From Opitutia bacterium (lineage in GTDB: Bacteria; Verrucomicrobiota; Verrucomicrobiia; Opitutales; Opitutaceae): 64,000 bases of DNA. The notes under the pieces were generated by a model. The model was not told the DNA's origin. It saw nothing but the letters and a program-made list of their open reading frames with translations, and did no database searches. The translations under genes were made by a program, and so were the position numbers. Positions 1-7,130 of this stretch are shown one piece after another. Every line of letters begins with the position of its first letter. The stretch's first letter is position 1. The stretch is from positions 1 through 64,000 of the forward strand of contig CANGHW010000010.1 of the NCBI GenBank assembly GCA_947453695.1, in the 5' to 3' direction.

Positions 1-85
1 GCGGCGAGGTCGGTGCGTTGATTATACGTTCCAGTTCACGGTGCTGAAGGTCGTTTACCTCGATGGATTCGGTTGGTCGGCCCAT
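1..85 (-). CDS. IS630-family transposase, N-terminal fragment (runs off the window)
   Basis: The minus strand opens with ATG at 85 and reads 28 codons to the window edge. The start is MGRPTE and the last residues are LERIINAPTSP. A short leader ending in 'ELERI...APTSP' is typical of the N-terminal helix of IS630/Tc1-mariner-type transposases, where the helix-turn-helix follows. Only the first part is visible, so the DDE catalytic core cannot be checked. The sequence just upstream (about 117-146) contains a 'cactacaataacgagacac' stretch that could be the terminal inverted repeat, but the other end lies outside the window. The element may be intact or broken. Confidence 0.5.
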   Translation of the reverse strand, partial: MGRPTESIEVNDLQHRELERIINAPTSP

Positions 86-147
86 GGCCGGGAGGATAGG
101 AGCGCGAATCACGTTATGTCACTACAATAACGAGACACTACACTAGG

Positions 148-176
148 TCCTTGGTCATCGGTCCTTGGTCGCTCCC
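148..176. repeat. Copy of the 'ggtccttggtc' dispersed repeat
   Basis: The stretch carries two near-copies of GGTCCTTGGTC / GGTCATCGGTCCTTGG, the same words that occur at 4655-4675 and 5875-5890 between toxin-antitoxin modules. It is short and degenerate here and shows the repeat family reaches the left end of the window. Confidence 0.4.
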
Positions 177-203
177 TTTCCGACCCGGAAAATCCCGCCG
201 CGT

Positions 204-554
204 AAAATGAGACTTATCGTCCGTGGCCGGCACCGTCGGGTTTCGGTAAGATCGCGGGACCACCCACCGATCACCCATCGCCGCTCGCATGTATTTCGTC
301 TGCCGCAACACCCGCCCAGCCGTCCTCCGCCACCCCATCGTCCCCCCACCTGAAGGCCCCGGCGCCGCCCGCGCCCACCAGCCAACCGCATTCCCGAAGT
401 CCCAACCCACTACAATCGGGCGCCACCTCCGCTCCCCGCAACGCCCGCCCTCACGACGCCAGCGACGCGAAAAAATGAGACTTATAGTCCGTAGTCATAG
501 CGCAACCGCTCCAGTATATTTCCTTACCACGCGATTATGAACTATCGTCCATTA
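204..554 (+). repeat. Three dispersed copies of an ATGAGACTTATCGTCC-like motif upstream of the methyltransferase
   Basis: 'AAAATGAGACTTATCGTCCG' begins at 204, and a copy with one mismatch (TATAGTCC) begins near 472. A weaker copy, ATGAACTATCGTCCAT, lies at 537-552, about 60 bp before the methyltransferase start. The copies are direct repeats, so they are not a simple transposon inverted-repeat pair. They could be operator sites of a methylase control circuit, or ends of small non-autonomous elements. No protein-coding gene could be supported between 86 and 614. Confidence 0.4.
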
Positions 555-614
555 ACTTTTTCTCCCGAATCCCCTAAGATAGGAACTTCATACCGAAGGT
601 AGCACGAACTGCCC

Positions 615-1892
615 ATGAAGTTTCTAGCATTTCACAAACTTGGAGAGAACCGCCAAAGTCCCCGCGTTTGGGTCGAGTCGCGGCGACTCGATGCGCTCGG
701 TTTCTCTCCGGGTATAGGGTTCACCGTCGAGCCACGAAGCAGCGGCATTCGCCTGCGTCCAGCGGCCTCGGCCGACAATCACGTCTCAAGCCGTATTTCC
801 GGCGGGCAGAAACGGGCGATCATAGACATTGCGAACCGACAACTACTCGGATCGTTGATCGATTTCGACGAAATCAAATTCTCGGGCGCATTCCGGCAGA
901 TCGACATCACACCCTCGACTCGCGCCTTTCACATTCGCCACCGACTCCAAGCCAAGCCGCCCTTCCGCACCCTCGAAGTCTTTGCCGGGGGAGGAACACT
1001 TTCCTCGGCCATTAAGTCATGTCGCGAATTTCGGTTGGTCGCTGGAATCGAGATTGAGCCGAAATACGCTGACATATGGCAACACAGTCATCCCGATGCA
1101 TTGCTGATCCAAGCAGACATCCGCCGGCTCCACGCGACCGACTTCCCGCGTCATGACATCTTAGTCGCATCGATCCCGTGCACCAGCCACTCTAACCTCG
1201 GTCGCGCGAAAAAATCACTCGCAGGCAGACCTGAACTCGGCGAGTCAGGCGACCTCTACCTTAGCATCTGTGAGTTGGTCGCACACCACCTGCCGTTAGC
1301 CTGCCTCTTCGAAAACGTTCCCGCATTCGCAAATTCATTAGCCGGCCGGAGCCTCGTTCACCATCTGCGACATCTCGGATATCACATCGACGAAGCAATT
1401 CTCGATCCCTTCAACGAATGGAATGAGCCGCAGGATCGGAAGCGATGGGTCATGACGGCCATGCTCAAACCGGGATTCAGGTTGCAGCCGCCGGGTATCG
1501 CGTATCACGGCATCGCAGCCGACTTTCTCGACGCAGGGGACGAGTGCGACGCCAGCGATGCGGCGCGCATCGCCGGCTCTATCACCGCACTGCGCAGGCA
1601 CCATCTACGCCACGCCAAACTTGGTCACGGATTTGGGTTCAAAACCATCAACCGAGACTCGGTCAAAATCCCCACACTCGTCCGTTCCTACCACAAAATT
1701 AACACCGGCCCGTTTGTTGAAACTCCTCACGGCCCTCGATTACTGCGCAAGCACGAGGCAGAGCAAATCATGGGATGCGAAGTCCACTGCGATCACTATG
1801 CCACCGCCATCGAGATTCTCGGACAAGGTGTCCAGACACGGGTCTTCAAAAAGGTTCTCTCGCAAATCGGCCGATTCCTAGCGCCTCCCTAA
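615..1892 (+). CDS. DNA (cytosine-5-)-methyltransferase
   Basis: The 425-residue protein has C5-methyltransferase motifs in the usual order. Motif I (SAM binding) is LEVFAGGGTLS at residues 120-130. Motif IV has the catalytic cysteine in PCTSHS (C189). The ENV motif is at 233-235, followed by QDRKRW at 273-278. The N-terminal 115 residues before motif I are longer than in small Dcm-type enzymes and have no fold I recognise. The gene ends 1 bp from the stop of a convergent nuclease gene and lies near a truncated Vsr endonuclease, which suggests a restriction-modification island. Target sequence cannot be predicted. AT-richer codon use than the biosynthetic genes suggests recent transfer. Prophage or orphan methylase roles are alternatives. 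Confidence 0.85.
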   Translation: MKFLAFHKLGENRQSPRVWVESRRLDALGFSPGIGFTVEPRSSGIRLRPAASADNHVSSRISGGQKRAIIDIANRQLLGSLIDFDEIKFSGAFRQIDITPSTRAFHIRHRLQAKPPFRTLEVFAGGGTLSSAIKSCREFRLVAGIEIEPKYADIWQHSHPDALLIQADIRRLHATDFPRHDILVASIPCTSHSNLGRAKKSLAGRPELGESGDLYLSICELVAHHLPLACLFENVPAFANSLAGRSLVHHLRHLGYHIDEAILDPFNEWNEPQDRKRWVMTAMLKPGFRLQPPGIAYHGIAADFLDAGDECDASDAARIAGSITALRRHHLRHAKLGHGFGFKTINRDSVKIPTLVRSYHKINTGPFVETPHGPRLLRKHEAEQIMGCEVHCDHYATAIEILGQGVQTRVFKKVLSQIGRFLAPP

Positions 1893-1893
1893 A

Positions 1894-2763
1894 TCAACGA
1901 AACGAGCAGCGATAGCTAATCGGATCCAGTGCACAGTGTTGTTCAATCATCCCCGGCAGGGTGTAACATTTCGGCGTCTTTCGAAATTCAAATAGCCGAT
2001 AAACGGAAAACTGCGGCGCGTTCTTCTGGGCGAAACGAATCTCACTTGCTGACGCGTAGAACGGCGTCTCCTTGGCGAACGCCGTGGTCTTCACCTCGAT
2101 AAATTTCTCCCTACCATCGGCATCAAACGAGAGAACGTCGAAACCGAGCCCGTCACCTCTATTCCTCGAAACATGTTCAACCTTGGCCGCAAGACCGTCG
2201 TGGCCCTCTTGAGTCAGACGAAAGCGCTCAAATTTCACGACGAGTTCTTCGCCGGCCTGACCAAGTGACGAGTTACGCGCCTCACGCGCGGCATAGTCCC
2301 GCCTAACTGCCACACGGGTCTCCTCGCCATAGGGAGCTTGCTCCATCTCACGAACGCCGGCTTCAAAATTATTTCGACGAGAGGGACTACTCACCTCGAA
2401 GGAGGTGAAGTCAAAATGCTCCAGCGTCGCAGCGGGGGCCTCCGCCGCAGCTAGTGCGTGACGATCAATTTCTGGGTTCGAAACAACCCAAGCTTCAACC
2501 TCAGTGGCCAAAATAGTCTGGTAGTTCGAGCGAGGCTTGTAGCCCGGAATCCAAAAGTGTCCCATATCACGCAACACGGCGCTGATATTTTGGTGCTTCA
2601 TCTCCACCGCGCCTTCTGATCGGCCGGACAACCGTGTTAAGAGGGCTTTGCGATGCGTTGTTTTATTATATGCCTGCGCCGACAGCTCCAACTTAAGCAT
2701 GGCCATGTAGTCGAGGACTGTAGCCCTCACTTCTGTCTGAGACCAATCTTCGCCAGCGGCCAT
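1894..2763 (-). CDS. DUF3883 / PD-(D/E)XK-type nuclease, probable restriction component
   Basis: The 289-residue protein ends in a DUF3883-like domain, about residues 165-270. It begins with GQAGEE (169-173) and contains GFDV (D209) and E223-V-K225. A D followed by ExK is the metal-binding layout of PD-(D/E)XK nucleases. The N-terminal 100 residues, with RSEGAVEMKHQNISAVL near 49-65, are commonly attached to DUF3883 and HNH nucleases and may bind DNA. The gene is convergent with the C5 methyltransferase (1-bp gap) and divergent from the Vsr relic, so the most economical role is the endonuclease of that modification system. A stand-alone defence nuclease is also possible. No cleavage specificity can be read from the sequence. 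Confidence 0.7.
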   Translation of the reverse strand: MAAGEDWSQTEVRATVLDYMAMLKLELSAQAYNKTTHRKALLTRLSGRSEGAVEMKHQNISAVLRDMGHFWIPGYKPRSNYQTILATEVEAWVVSNPEIDRHALAAAEAPAATLEHFDFTSFEVSSPSRRNNFEAGVREMEQAPYGEETRVAVRRDYAAREARNSSLGQAGEELVVKFERFRLTQEGHDGLAAKVEHVSRNRGDGLGFDVLSFDADGREKFIEVKTTAFAKETPFYASASEIRFAQKNAPQFSVYRLFEFRKTPKCYTLPGMIEQHCALDPISYRCSFR

Positions 2764-2788
2764 TCACGACAGAAACGACAATGAGTGA

Positions 2789-3079
2789 GCTCCTGTCAGC
2801 GAAATTCTCGTCACTTTTCCTACCCTCAAACTCGCCGTCTTCGTCGACGGCTGCTTCTGGCACGGCTGCCCGCTCCACGCCACGGCGCCCAAAACCAACG
2901 CCGCCTTCTGGCGTAAAAAGCTTTCCGCCAACCGCACCCGCGACCGCCTCGTCTCCCGCACCCTCCGCACGCTCGGCTGGCGCGTCCTTCGCGTGTGGCA
3001 ACACGAGCTCACTCGCAAAAACGAACCCCGCCTCGTCCGCCGCCTCCTCGGTCAGCTTCGGATCGCGGATCATCCGTAG
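2789..3079 (+). pseudogene. Vsr-type very-short-patch-repair endonuclease, 5'-truncated
   Basis: The frame open from 2789 (after TGA at 2786) encodes the C-terminal two thirds of a Vsr endonuclease. It reads FVDGCFWHGCP, then PKTNAAFWRKK, N-x-x-RD and GWRVLRVWQHEL, ending at TAG 3077-3079. Vsr nicks T:G mismatches that arise from deaminated 5-methylcytosine and is normally linked to a C5 methylase. The segment with the catalytic Asp, just before the 'FVDG' strand, is missing, and there is no start codon in a sensible position. The homology begins abruptly near 2810. I read it as a relic whose 5' end was lost when the neighbouring nuclease gene arrived. It could instead be a frameshifted gene. 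Confidence 0.75.
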
Positions 3080-3494
3080 GTTCTCCGCCTTCGCGGTTTC
3101 CGCGGCCTGCGTGAACCAGGGCAGCGCTAAAAAAACCCCGAGTGCGCATAGGGAATTCAGGAAATCAGGAAAAAACTACGCAAAACAACGATGGGGCGGG
3201 CCGGTTGAGACGCGATTCCCGAGTTTCTGATTTCCAGATCAAATGGTTCAGCGTCTCCCCGGAAGAAGCCGGTCACGAAGACGGCGCCGCGGTCTGGCCG
3301 CTACGCTTACGCTGGCCGGAATGAAGTCAGGTGGATCGGCGGTAGCGAAGGAAGACAGCGGCGCTCGAATTGCCCCTGAGGTTTTACGCCCAATGATAAG
3401 TAGAGAAATTGGAACGCGATTATCGGGCGTGAGCGCAAACCACCCTCGATCTTTCACGGAATATGCTACGTCCACGGTCGTAGGCCATGTTGCC
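3080..3494. other. Non-coding stretch with no recognised gene
   Basis: This lies between the Vsr relic and the small gene at 3495. An open frame runs in phase with the downstream gene from 3243, but its first ~84 residues are arginine-rich low-complexity translation with no family resemblance, so I treat it as upstream sequence. The words 'ttcgcggtttccgcggcctg' near 3090 resemble the direct-repeat style seen between toxin-antitoxin genes. No promoter could be called with confidence. Confidence 0.4.
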
Positions 3495-3806
3495 ATGACG
3501 TTCTCCGAAAAATTCTGCGCCAAGCACAACGTCCGCCCCGAAGACTTCGAGGCCACGGTTCTGCGCCTGTCCTTGCGGCCCGCTGCGCGCCTCTTTCGGC
3601 CCATTCTAAATCTCAATCCCGATTACTTTGCCGCGGATCGTGAGTTTGTCCGCGGTGTCGGTCGCATCTCGCGGATCGAGGACTTTGGTTCCGAAGCGCA
3701 GGACTTCGCCGACCATCCCGACGGACGCGGGTTCTGTCATCAGAGTCTCGGACTGCGCATCTCGCGCCAGCGATTGCGCAAACTGGTGCGTGATACGCTA
3801 GCGTAA
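3495..3806 (+). CDS. Small conserved-looking protein of unknown function
   Basis: I chose ATG 3495 over the in-frame ATG at 3243 because protein-like composition only begins at MTFSEKFCAKH. The 103-residue product is charged and soluble, with a helix-rich centre (PAARLFRPILNLNPDYFAADREFVRGVG) and a basic end (RISRQRLRKLVRDTL). There is no signal peptide and no membrane segment. I recall similar small proteins from Opitutaceae-type genomes but cannot name a family or function. It stands alone between the R-M relic and the first toxin-antitoxin pair, followed by a decayed antitoxin tail. Confidence 0.5.
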   Translation: MTFSEKFCAKHNVRPEDFEATVLRLSLRPAARLFRPILNLNPDYFAADREFVRGVGRISRIEDFGSEAQDFADHPDGRGFCHQSLGLRISRQRLRKLVRDTLA

Positions 3807-3818
3807 GGGAGATCGCAG

Positions 3819-3900
3819 CCGGGTGGCCCCGGAGTTTCAGACGCGCATTGCGCGCTCCGCGCAGGCAATGGCTGTCGGCCTGCGCCCCTGCACCTGCGTG
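3819..3900 (+). pseudogene. Relic of an antitoxin C-terminus (PEFQxRIARS)
   Basis: From about 3822 the reading PEFQTRIARSAQAMAVG matches the end of RelB/ParD-like antitoxins, which often finish 'TPEFQARIAKSEQ...AxG'. Nothing of the N-terminal DNA-binding part is present. The same DNA words (ccccggagtttcag...gcgcgctc) recur at 8364-8396 in a second relic. The two are probably remains of related toxin-antitoxin modules. Confidence 0.45.
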
Positions 3901-3940
3901 TAGCACCCGGGCGCCGCCGCAAAGCCAGTTGACTATTCGC

Positions 3941-3963
3941 ACGTAGAATCCTGCTTTCTACGT
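3941..3963. promoter_or_regulatory. Perfect inverted repeat abutting the antitoxin start, probable autoregulatory operator
   Basis: ACGTAGAA (3941-3948) and TTCTACGT (3956-3963) form a perfect 8+8 bp inverted repeat with a 7-bp spacer. It ends exactly one base before the ATG at 3964. A TAGAAT hexamer (3944-3949) inside the left arm could act as a -10 element, and TTGACT occurs at 3929-3934. Ribbon-helix-helix antitoxins usually bind such palindromes over their own promoter, so repression by the downstream gene product is likely. A role as a hairpin over the start codon is an alternative. Confidence 0.55.
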
Positions 3964-4197
3964 ATGAAGACCAAGCTCACCCTTTACGTCGACCAGGCCG
4001 CCGTCAAACGGGGCAAGCTCTGGGCGCGCCGCCGCAACATCCCACTTTCCCATGTGGTGGAGAATCACCTCAACCGCCTCACCGCTGCCGATGCCGGTGA
4101 GCGATTCCTCGTCAAGTGGCAGGGTGCATTCAAACTTGATCCGGCTATGCTTAAGGACGAGCGGGTCGCGGCGATCGTCGCCAAACACGTGCGCTGA
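3964..4197 (+). CDS. DUF6364-type ribbon-helix-helix antitoxin
   Basis: The 77-residue protein begins MKTKLTLYVD, a short beta strand typical of ribbon-helix-helix proteins, followed by two helices (AVKRGKLWARRRNIPLSHVV and a 'NHLNRL' turn). This is the layout of DUF6364 antitoxins that partner PIN toxins. The C-terminal half (residues 45-77) would wrap the toxin. The stop codon is 2 bp before the PIN gene, so the two are translationally coupled. The inverted repeat directly upstream is the expected operator. The likely job is to bind the PIN nuclease, block its activity and repress the operon. The family name is from recall; the TA role rests on size, fold and position. Confidence 0.75.
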   Translation: MKTKLTLYVDQAAVKRGKLWARRRNIPLSHVVENHLNRLTAADAGERFLVKWQGAFKLDPAMLKDERVAAIVAKHVR

Positions 4198-4199
4198 CC

Positions 4200-4616
4200 A
4201 TGCGGCCGTTGCTGGACACTAACGTGCTGGTTGACGTCGCGTTGCTCCGCCCGGATTTACATGAGGCCAGCGGGGCGACGGTGGCATGGTGTCTCAATAA
4301 TCCCGGCTCAGGTTTCTTGGCCGTCCATTCGTTGGCGACCTTCTCTTATCTCGTGGGACGCGCGGCCTCACCGGCCAAAGCACGCGATTTCATCGCCGAC
4401 CTGCTCGAAGGCTCCGACATCGCCCGCCTGGACAACACCGAGGTCAAACGTGCCCTCACCCTGCCCATGGCAGATTTCGAGGACGCGCTGATTGCGGCGG
4501 CCGCCGAAAGCGCCGGCGCCACCCACATCGTCACCCGCAACGTTGCCGATTTCCGCAAGTCGCCCGTGAAAGCCGTGACCCCGGAAGAGTTCATCAGGCT
4601 GGCCGCGAAAAGTTGA
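4200..4616 (+). CDS. PIN-domain ribonuclease toxin (VapC-like)
   Basis: The 138-residue protein is a single PIN domain. It starts with LLDTNVLVD (D6), has FEDAL with D95, and ends with the NVADF strand carrying D117. These acidic residues bind the metal ions that cleave RNA in VapC toxins. The usual glutamate in the second helix (the TxxE position) is not obvious: the segment reads SLATFSYLV, so one acidic ligand may be missing or shifted. It follows the antitoxin by 2 bp. Targets in this family are typically tRNA or rRNA loops, which cannot be predicted here. Activity is likely but not certain because of the missing glutamate. Confidence 0.8.
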   Translation: MRPLLDTNVLVDVALLRPDLHEASGATVAWCLNNPGSGFLAVHSLATFSYLVGRAASPAKARDFIADLLEGSDIARLDNTEVKRALTLPMADFEDALIAAAAESAGATHIVTRNVADFRKSPVKAVTPEEFIRLAAKS

Positions 4617-4642
4617 TCCCGGGCCGCACGCCAGCAGTTCCG

Positions 4643-4770
4643 TCATTAGTCATTAGACATTGGTCCTTGGTCCTTCGCCTTCGGCCCTTCCCTTTTCCGT
4701 GTCTTCCGTGTGTTCCGTGGGCAACCCTCCGACTTTCGTGTTTTTCGTGTGTTTCGTGGTCTCCCCCTCC
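4643..4770. repeat. Dispersed intergenic repeat block, copy 1
   Basis: The block is built from short reiterated words: cattagtcattagacattgg, ttggtccttggtccttcgcc, then variants of 'ttccgtgtgttccgtgggca' and 'tttcgtgtttttcgtgtgtt', ending in 'tttcgtggtctcc'. Similar blocks occur near 5690, 7046 and 7851. Every copy sits between toxin-antitoxin-type genes, and none lies in the biosynthetic cluster. Confidence 0.8.
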
Positions 4771-4819
4771 CCGCCGCGCGCTTGCCAATTTACCCGGACG
4801 GTCGCACATAGTCCCTCCG

Positions 4820-5134
4820 ATGACACCCTGTTATCACCAGACGATTGATGCCCGCCTGCGACGGCTGGTCGAAGTCTCGATTCAAAAAATCGAGGCCAAT
4901 CCCGCCTTGGTGGAACGACTCGCCCAGAATGTGGCGCGCTGGCCGAATCAACGATTGCAGGTCGAGTGGCACCGGCGTTTGCGCCAACCCTGGCCGGCGC
5001 TTCGCGCCGAACTCCTCGCCGAGACCGAACAAGGCGCCGCCCTGCGGCAGGATGCGCCCCTCGGGGGAATTTTGACCGGGGCCGAGCGGACCCGAATCAT
5101 GCGGGAGTTCGCCCATGACGCGCGCCCAGCTTGA
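4820..5134 (+). CDS. Unknown small protein, probable first gene of a two-gene TA-like module
   Basis: ATG 4820 is chosen because upstream in-frame codons translate the repeat block. The 104-residue product is helical and charged (ARLRRLVEVSIQKIEANPALV, then WPNQRLQVEWHRRLRQPW), with no signal peptide or membrane segment. Its last 20 bases overlap the start of a nucleotidyltransferase-like gene, so the two are made together. In related modules a small first gene plus a DUF6036/AbiEii-like nucleotidyltransferase behaves as antitoxin plus toxin, and I infer the same here. I do not recognise a named family for this protein. Confidence 0.6.
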   Translation: MTPCYHQTIDARLRRLVEVSIQKIEANPALVERLAQNVARWPNQRLQVEWHRRLRQPWPALRAELLAETEQGAALRQDAPLGGILTGAERTRIMREFAHDARPA

Positions 5135-5657
5135 GCACATCGTCCGCGCCGCCGGTTCGATCACCGATGAGTCAGTGATCTTGGTCCTGGGCAGCCAGTC
5201 GATTTTGGGGACCTTTCCCGCCGTGCCACCGCCGCTCGACGTCTCGCGCGAAGCCGATGTGTGTCCGCTGCACGCCCCGGAAAAAGCCGACCTGATCTCC
5301 GGCGCCATCGGAGAAGTTTCCCTGTTTGACAGCACCTTCGGCTACTACGCCCACGGACTGCCGCCCGAGTCCTGCCCTCTGCCGGCCGGCTGGCCGGAGC
5401 GCCTCATTCCCTTCCAAAACAACAACACGCGTGGCGTGAAGGCGCTCTGTCTGCATCCGCTCGACCTCGCGTGCTCAAAACTAGTCGCGGGCCGGGAAAA
5501 AGATATCGCCTTCGTCGCCGCCATGATCCTCCACGGACTGATCGAAGTCAGTGCGCTCGAAAACCAAATCGGATTTTTGTCGGCGAGCGATCAGCGCGAA
5601 CGTGCGCGCCAAATCCTTGGCATCGTGAGGTCAAGGGCCACGAACCACCGCGTTTGA
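5115..5657 (+). CDS. DUF6036-like nucleotidyltransferase-fold protein
   Basis: The 180-residue protein has the outline of a minimal nucleotidyltransferase. LVLGSQSI (residues 24-31) is the GS loop, and SREADV (44-49) sits where the DxD metal motif belongs, although it is a relaxed version. A later helix LHPLDLACSKLVAGREKD resembles the DUF6036/AbiEii pattern 'dLa.tKl.AgReKD', in which the lysine and aspartate are conserved. It overlaps the preceding small gene by 20 bp. Proteins of this type occur as toxin-like partners that may nucleotidylate tRNA or proteins. The reaction here is inferred from fold only. Confidence 0.65.
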   Translation: MTRAQLEHIVRAAGSITDESVILVLGSQSILGTFPAVPPPLDVSREADVCPLHAPEKADLISGAIGEVSLFDSTFGYYAHGLPPESCPLPAGWPERLIPFQNNNTRGVKALCLHPLDLACSKLVAGREKDIAFVAAMILHGLIEVSALENQIGFLSASDQRERARQILGIVRSRATNHRV

Positions 5658-5689
5658 TCCCGGCCGGCTACGTCCCAGAACATGGTCCC

Positions 5690-5915
5690 TGCGTCTTCCG
5701 TGGGCCCATCGGTTTCGTGGTCTCCACCTCCTTTTTCGTGTCTTCCGTGTGTTCCGTGGGCAACCCTCCGCCTTTCGTGTTTTTCGTGCAGTTCGTGGTT
5801 CCCTCTCCGTTCCGCATCTCCCTCCGTCATTCGCATCCTCCGCGGGCACCCACCTCCGGCATTCGACCTTGGGCATTGGTCCTTGGTCCTTTCCCCTCGG
5901 CCCTTCCCCTCCCCT
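5690..5915. repeat. Dispersed intergenic repeat block, copy 2
   Basis: The same word set as the 4643 block, in altered order: 'ttccgtgtgttccgtgggca', 'tttcgtgtttttcgtgcagt', 'tcattcgcatcctccgcggg' and finally 'attggtccttggtcctttcc'. The internal order differs from copy 1, as if the block is a mosaic of smaller units. It fills most of the gap between the nucleotidyltransferase-like gene and the HTH-nucleotidyltransferase gene. Confidence 0.8.
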
Positions 5916-5959
5916 GCGCCTGCGCCCACACCCGCTCCACCCCAAAGGCCAAAAGCGTA

Positions 5960-5989
5960 TTGACCGCTTAATCCATACGATCGTATGCT
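5960..5989 (+). promoter_or_regulatory. Promoter with a 14-bp palindromic operator between -35 and -10
   Basis: TTGACC (5960-5965) and TATGCT (5984-5989) are separated by 18 bp and resemble sigma-70 -35 and -10 boxes. The perfect palindrome CATACGATCGTATG (5974-5987) lies in the spacer and overlaps the -10. The downstream gene at 6002 encodes an HTH protein, so the palindrome is probably its own repressor site. Transcription would begin only a few bases before the ATG. Confidence 0.6.
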
Positions 5990-6001
5990 TTAACCATACA
6001 C

Positions 6002-6583
6002 ATGAGTCTGCTGGAGATTCTCTTTCCGCATGTGCGCGCCGAGGTCCTGCGGCTGTTGTTCGCTGACGATACGCGGGAGCTGCATCTCCGCGAACTCACC
6101 CGGCAGAGCGGGCTCTCGCTTGGCACCCTGCAGACCGAAGTCGAAAAACTCCGTGCGGCCGACCTGCTGGTCTCCCGCCGCGATGGCAACCGCCTCTACT
6201 TCCGCGCCAATGCCGCGCACCCACTCTTCACCGACCTTCGCCAACTGGTGCTCAAAACCGCCGGCCTGCGCGAAGTCCTCGCCGAGGCGCTGCGCGACGT
6301 GCCCGGGATCGAACTGGCCTTCGTCTTCGGCTCGCTTGCCACCGGGTCCGGCAAGGCCGGCAGCGACGTAGACTTGATGGTCATCGGCGACGCGAGCTTG
6401 CGGACCCTCGCCCCGCGTTTGCGGGCGGCGGCCGAGCGACTCGGCCGCGAAATCAATCCCGTCACCCTGACCGCCGCCGAATTCGCGCGCGATCGGACCA
6501 AGAAACCTTTCCTCCGCGACGTGCTCGCCAGGGAGAAACTCTTCCTCAAGGGAAACAGCGATGAGCTTGCTCGATTGGAGTAA
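6002..6583 (+). CDS. Winged-HTH regulator fused to a minimal nucleotidyltransferase (MNT-type)
   Basis: The 193-residue protein has an ArsR/MarR-like winged helix at residues 5-75 (helix LTRQSGLSLGTLQTEVEKL, wing VSRRDGNRLYF). It continues into a nucleotidyltransferase domain with FVFGSLATG (GS at 110-111) and SDVDLMV (D122 and D124, the metal-binding pair). Both catalytic aspartates are present. It overlaps a HEPN gene by 23 bp. In MNT/HEPN modules such as MntA-HepT the nucleotidyltransferase inactivates the HEPN RNase by adding AMP. The extra HTH would let this antitoxin repress its own promoter at the 5974 palindrome. The fusion architecture is known in bacteria and archaea; the regulation is inference. 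Confidence 0.8.
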   Translation: MSLLEILFPHVRAEVLRLLFADDTRELHLRELTRQSGLSLGTLQTEVEKLRAADLLVSRRDGNRLYFRANAAHPLFTDLRQLVLKTAGLREVLAEALRDVPGIELAFVFGSLATGSGKAGSDVDLMVIGDASLRTLAPRLRAAAERLGREINPVTLTAAEFARDRTKKPFLRDVLAREKLFLKGNSDELARLE

Positions 6584-7010
6584 GGCCGGGTGGTTGCGGC
6601 CTCATCAGACCTCCCGGCAACAGATCACCGATCTGTTTGCCATCGTGGACCGCGACTTGGAAGACGCCGCGCGCGGGCTCTCGCCCGACTGGCAGTTTGG
6701 CATCGCCTACAACGCCGCGCTGAAACTCTGCACCATTTTGGTTTATGCCGAGGGCTGGCGCCCCGAGAAGAACCTCGCGCACTACCGCACCCTGCAAGCC
6801 CTGCCACTCATCCTCGGCGCCGCCCGCCAATCCGACGCCGACTATCTCGACACCTGCCGCGCCAAACGAAACACCGCCGAATACGACGCCCCCGGACAGG
6901 TCAGTGCGAAAGAAGCGAAAGAACTCGCGTCCTTTACCCGCGAACTGCGCGAAGACGTGATCACCTGGCTCGAGAAAAAACACCCCAAGCTGTCCCCTTG
7001 GGCGAAGTGA
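6561..7010 (+). CDS. HEPN-domain protein, probable RNase toxin of the HTH-NTase pair
   Basis: The 149-residue protein is all helical, with a four-helix HEPN pattern. The first helix pair covers residues 18-62 (ITDLFAIVDRDLEDAARG...AALKLCTILVYAEGWRP). The diagnostic segment is CRAKRNTAEYDAPG at 99-112. Classical HEPN RNases have R-x4-6-H; here the arginine and asparagine are present (R103, N104), but the histidine position holds Tyr108. This is a variant seen in some nucleotidyltransferase-linked HEPN families. RNase activity is therefore plausible but not guaranteed. It overlaps the preceding gene by 23 bp, which supports a paired toxin-antitoxin operon. Confidence 0.75.
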   Translation: MSLLDWSKAGWLRPHQTSRQQITDLFAIVDRDLEDAARGLSPDWQFGIAYNAALKLCTILVYAEGWRPEKNLAHYRTLQALPLILGAARQSDADYLDTCRAKRNTAEYDAPGQVSAKEAKELASFTRELREDVITWLEKKHPKLSPWAK

Positions 7011-7045
7011 ATACCTCCCCCGGAGCAACGACGCCGCCCTCCCCG

Positions 7046-7130
7046 CCACCTTTCGTGTATTCGTAGTCCTTCCTCCGTTTCCGTGTCTTCCGCGTAGTCC
7101 GTGGGCCCACCTCCGTCTTGGTCATTGGGA
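7046..7130. repeat. Dispersed intergenic repeat block, copy 3 (short)
   Basis: A shortened version with 'tttcgtgtattcgtagtcct', 'ccgtgtcttccgcgtagtcc' and 'gtgggcccacctccgtcttg' followed by 'gtcattggga'. It lies between the convergent ends of the HEPN gene and the minus-strand PIN gene. Confidence 0.65.

Noticed and set aside
138-540. Small open frames on both strands before the methylase
   Set aside because: Low-complexity Pro/Arg translations with no start context or family.
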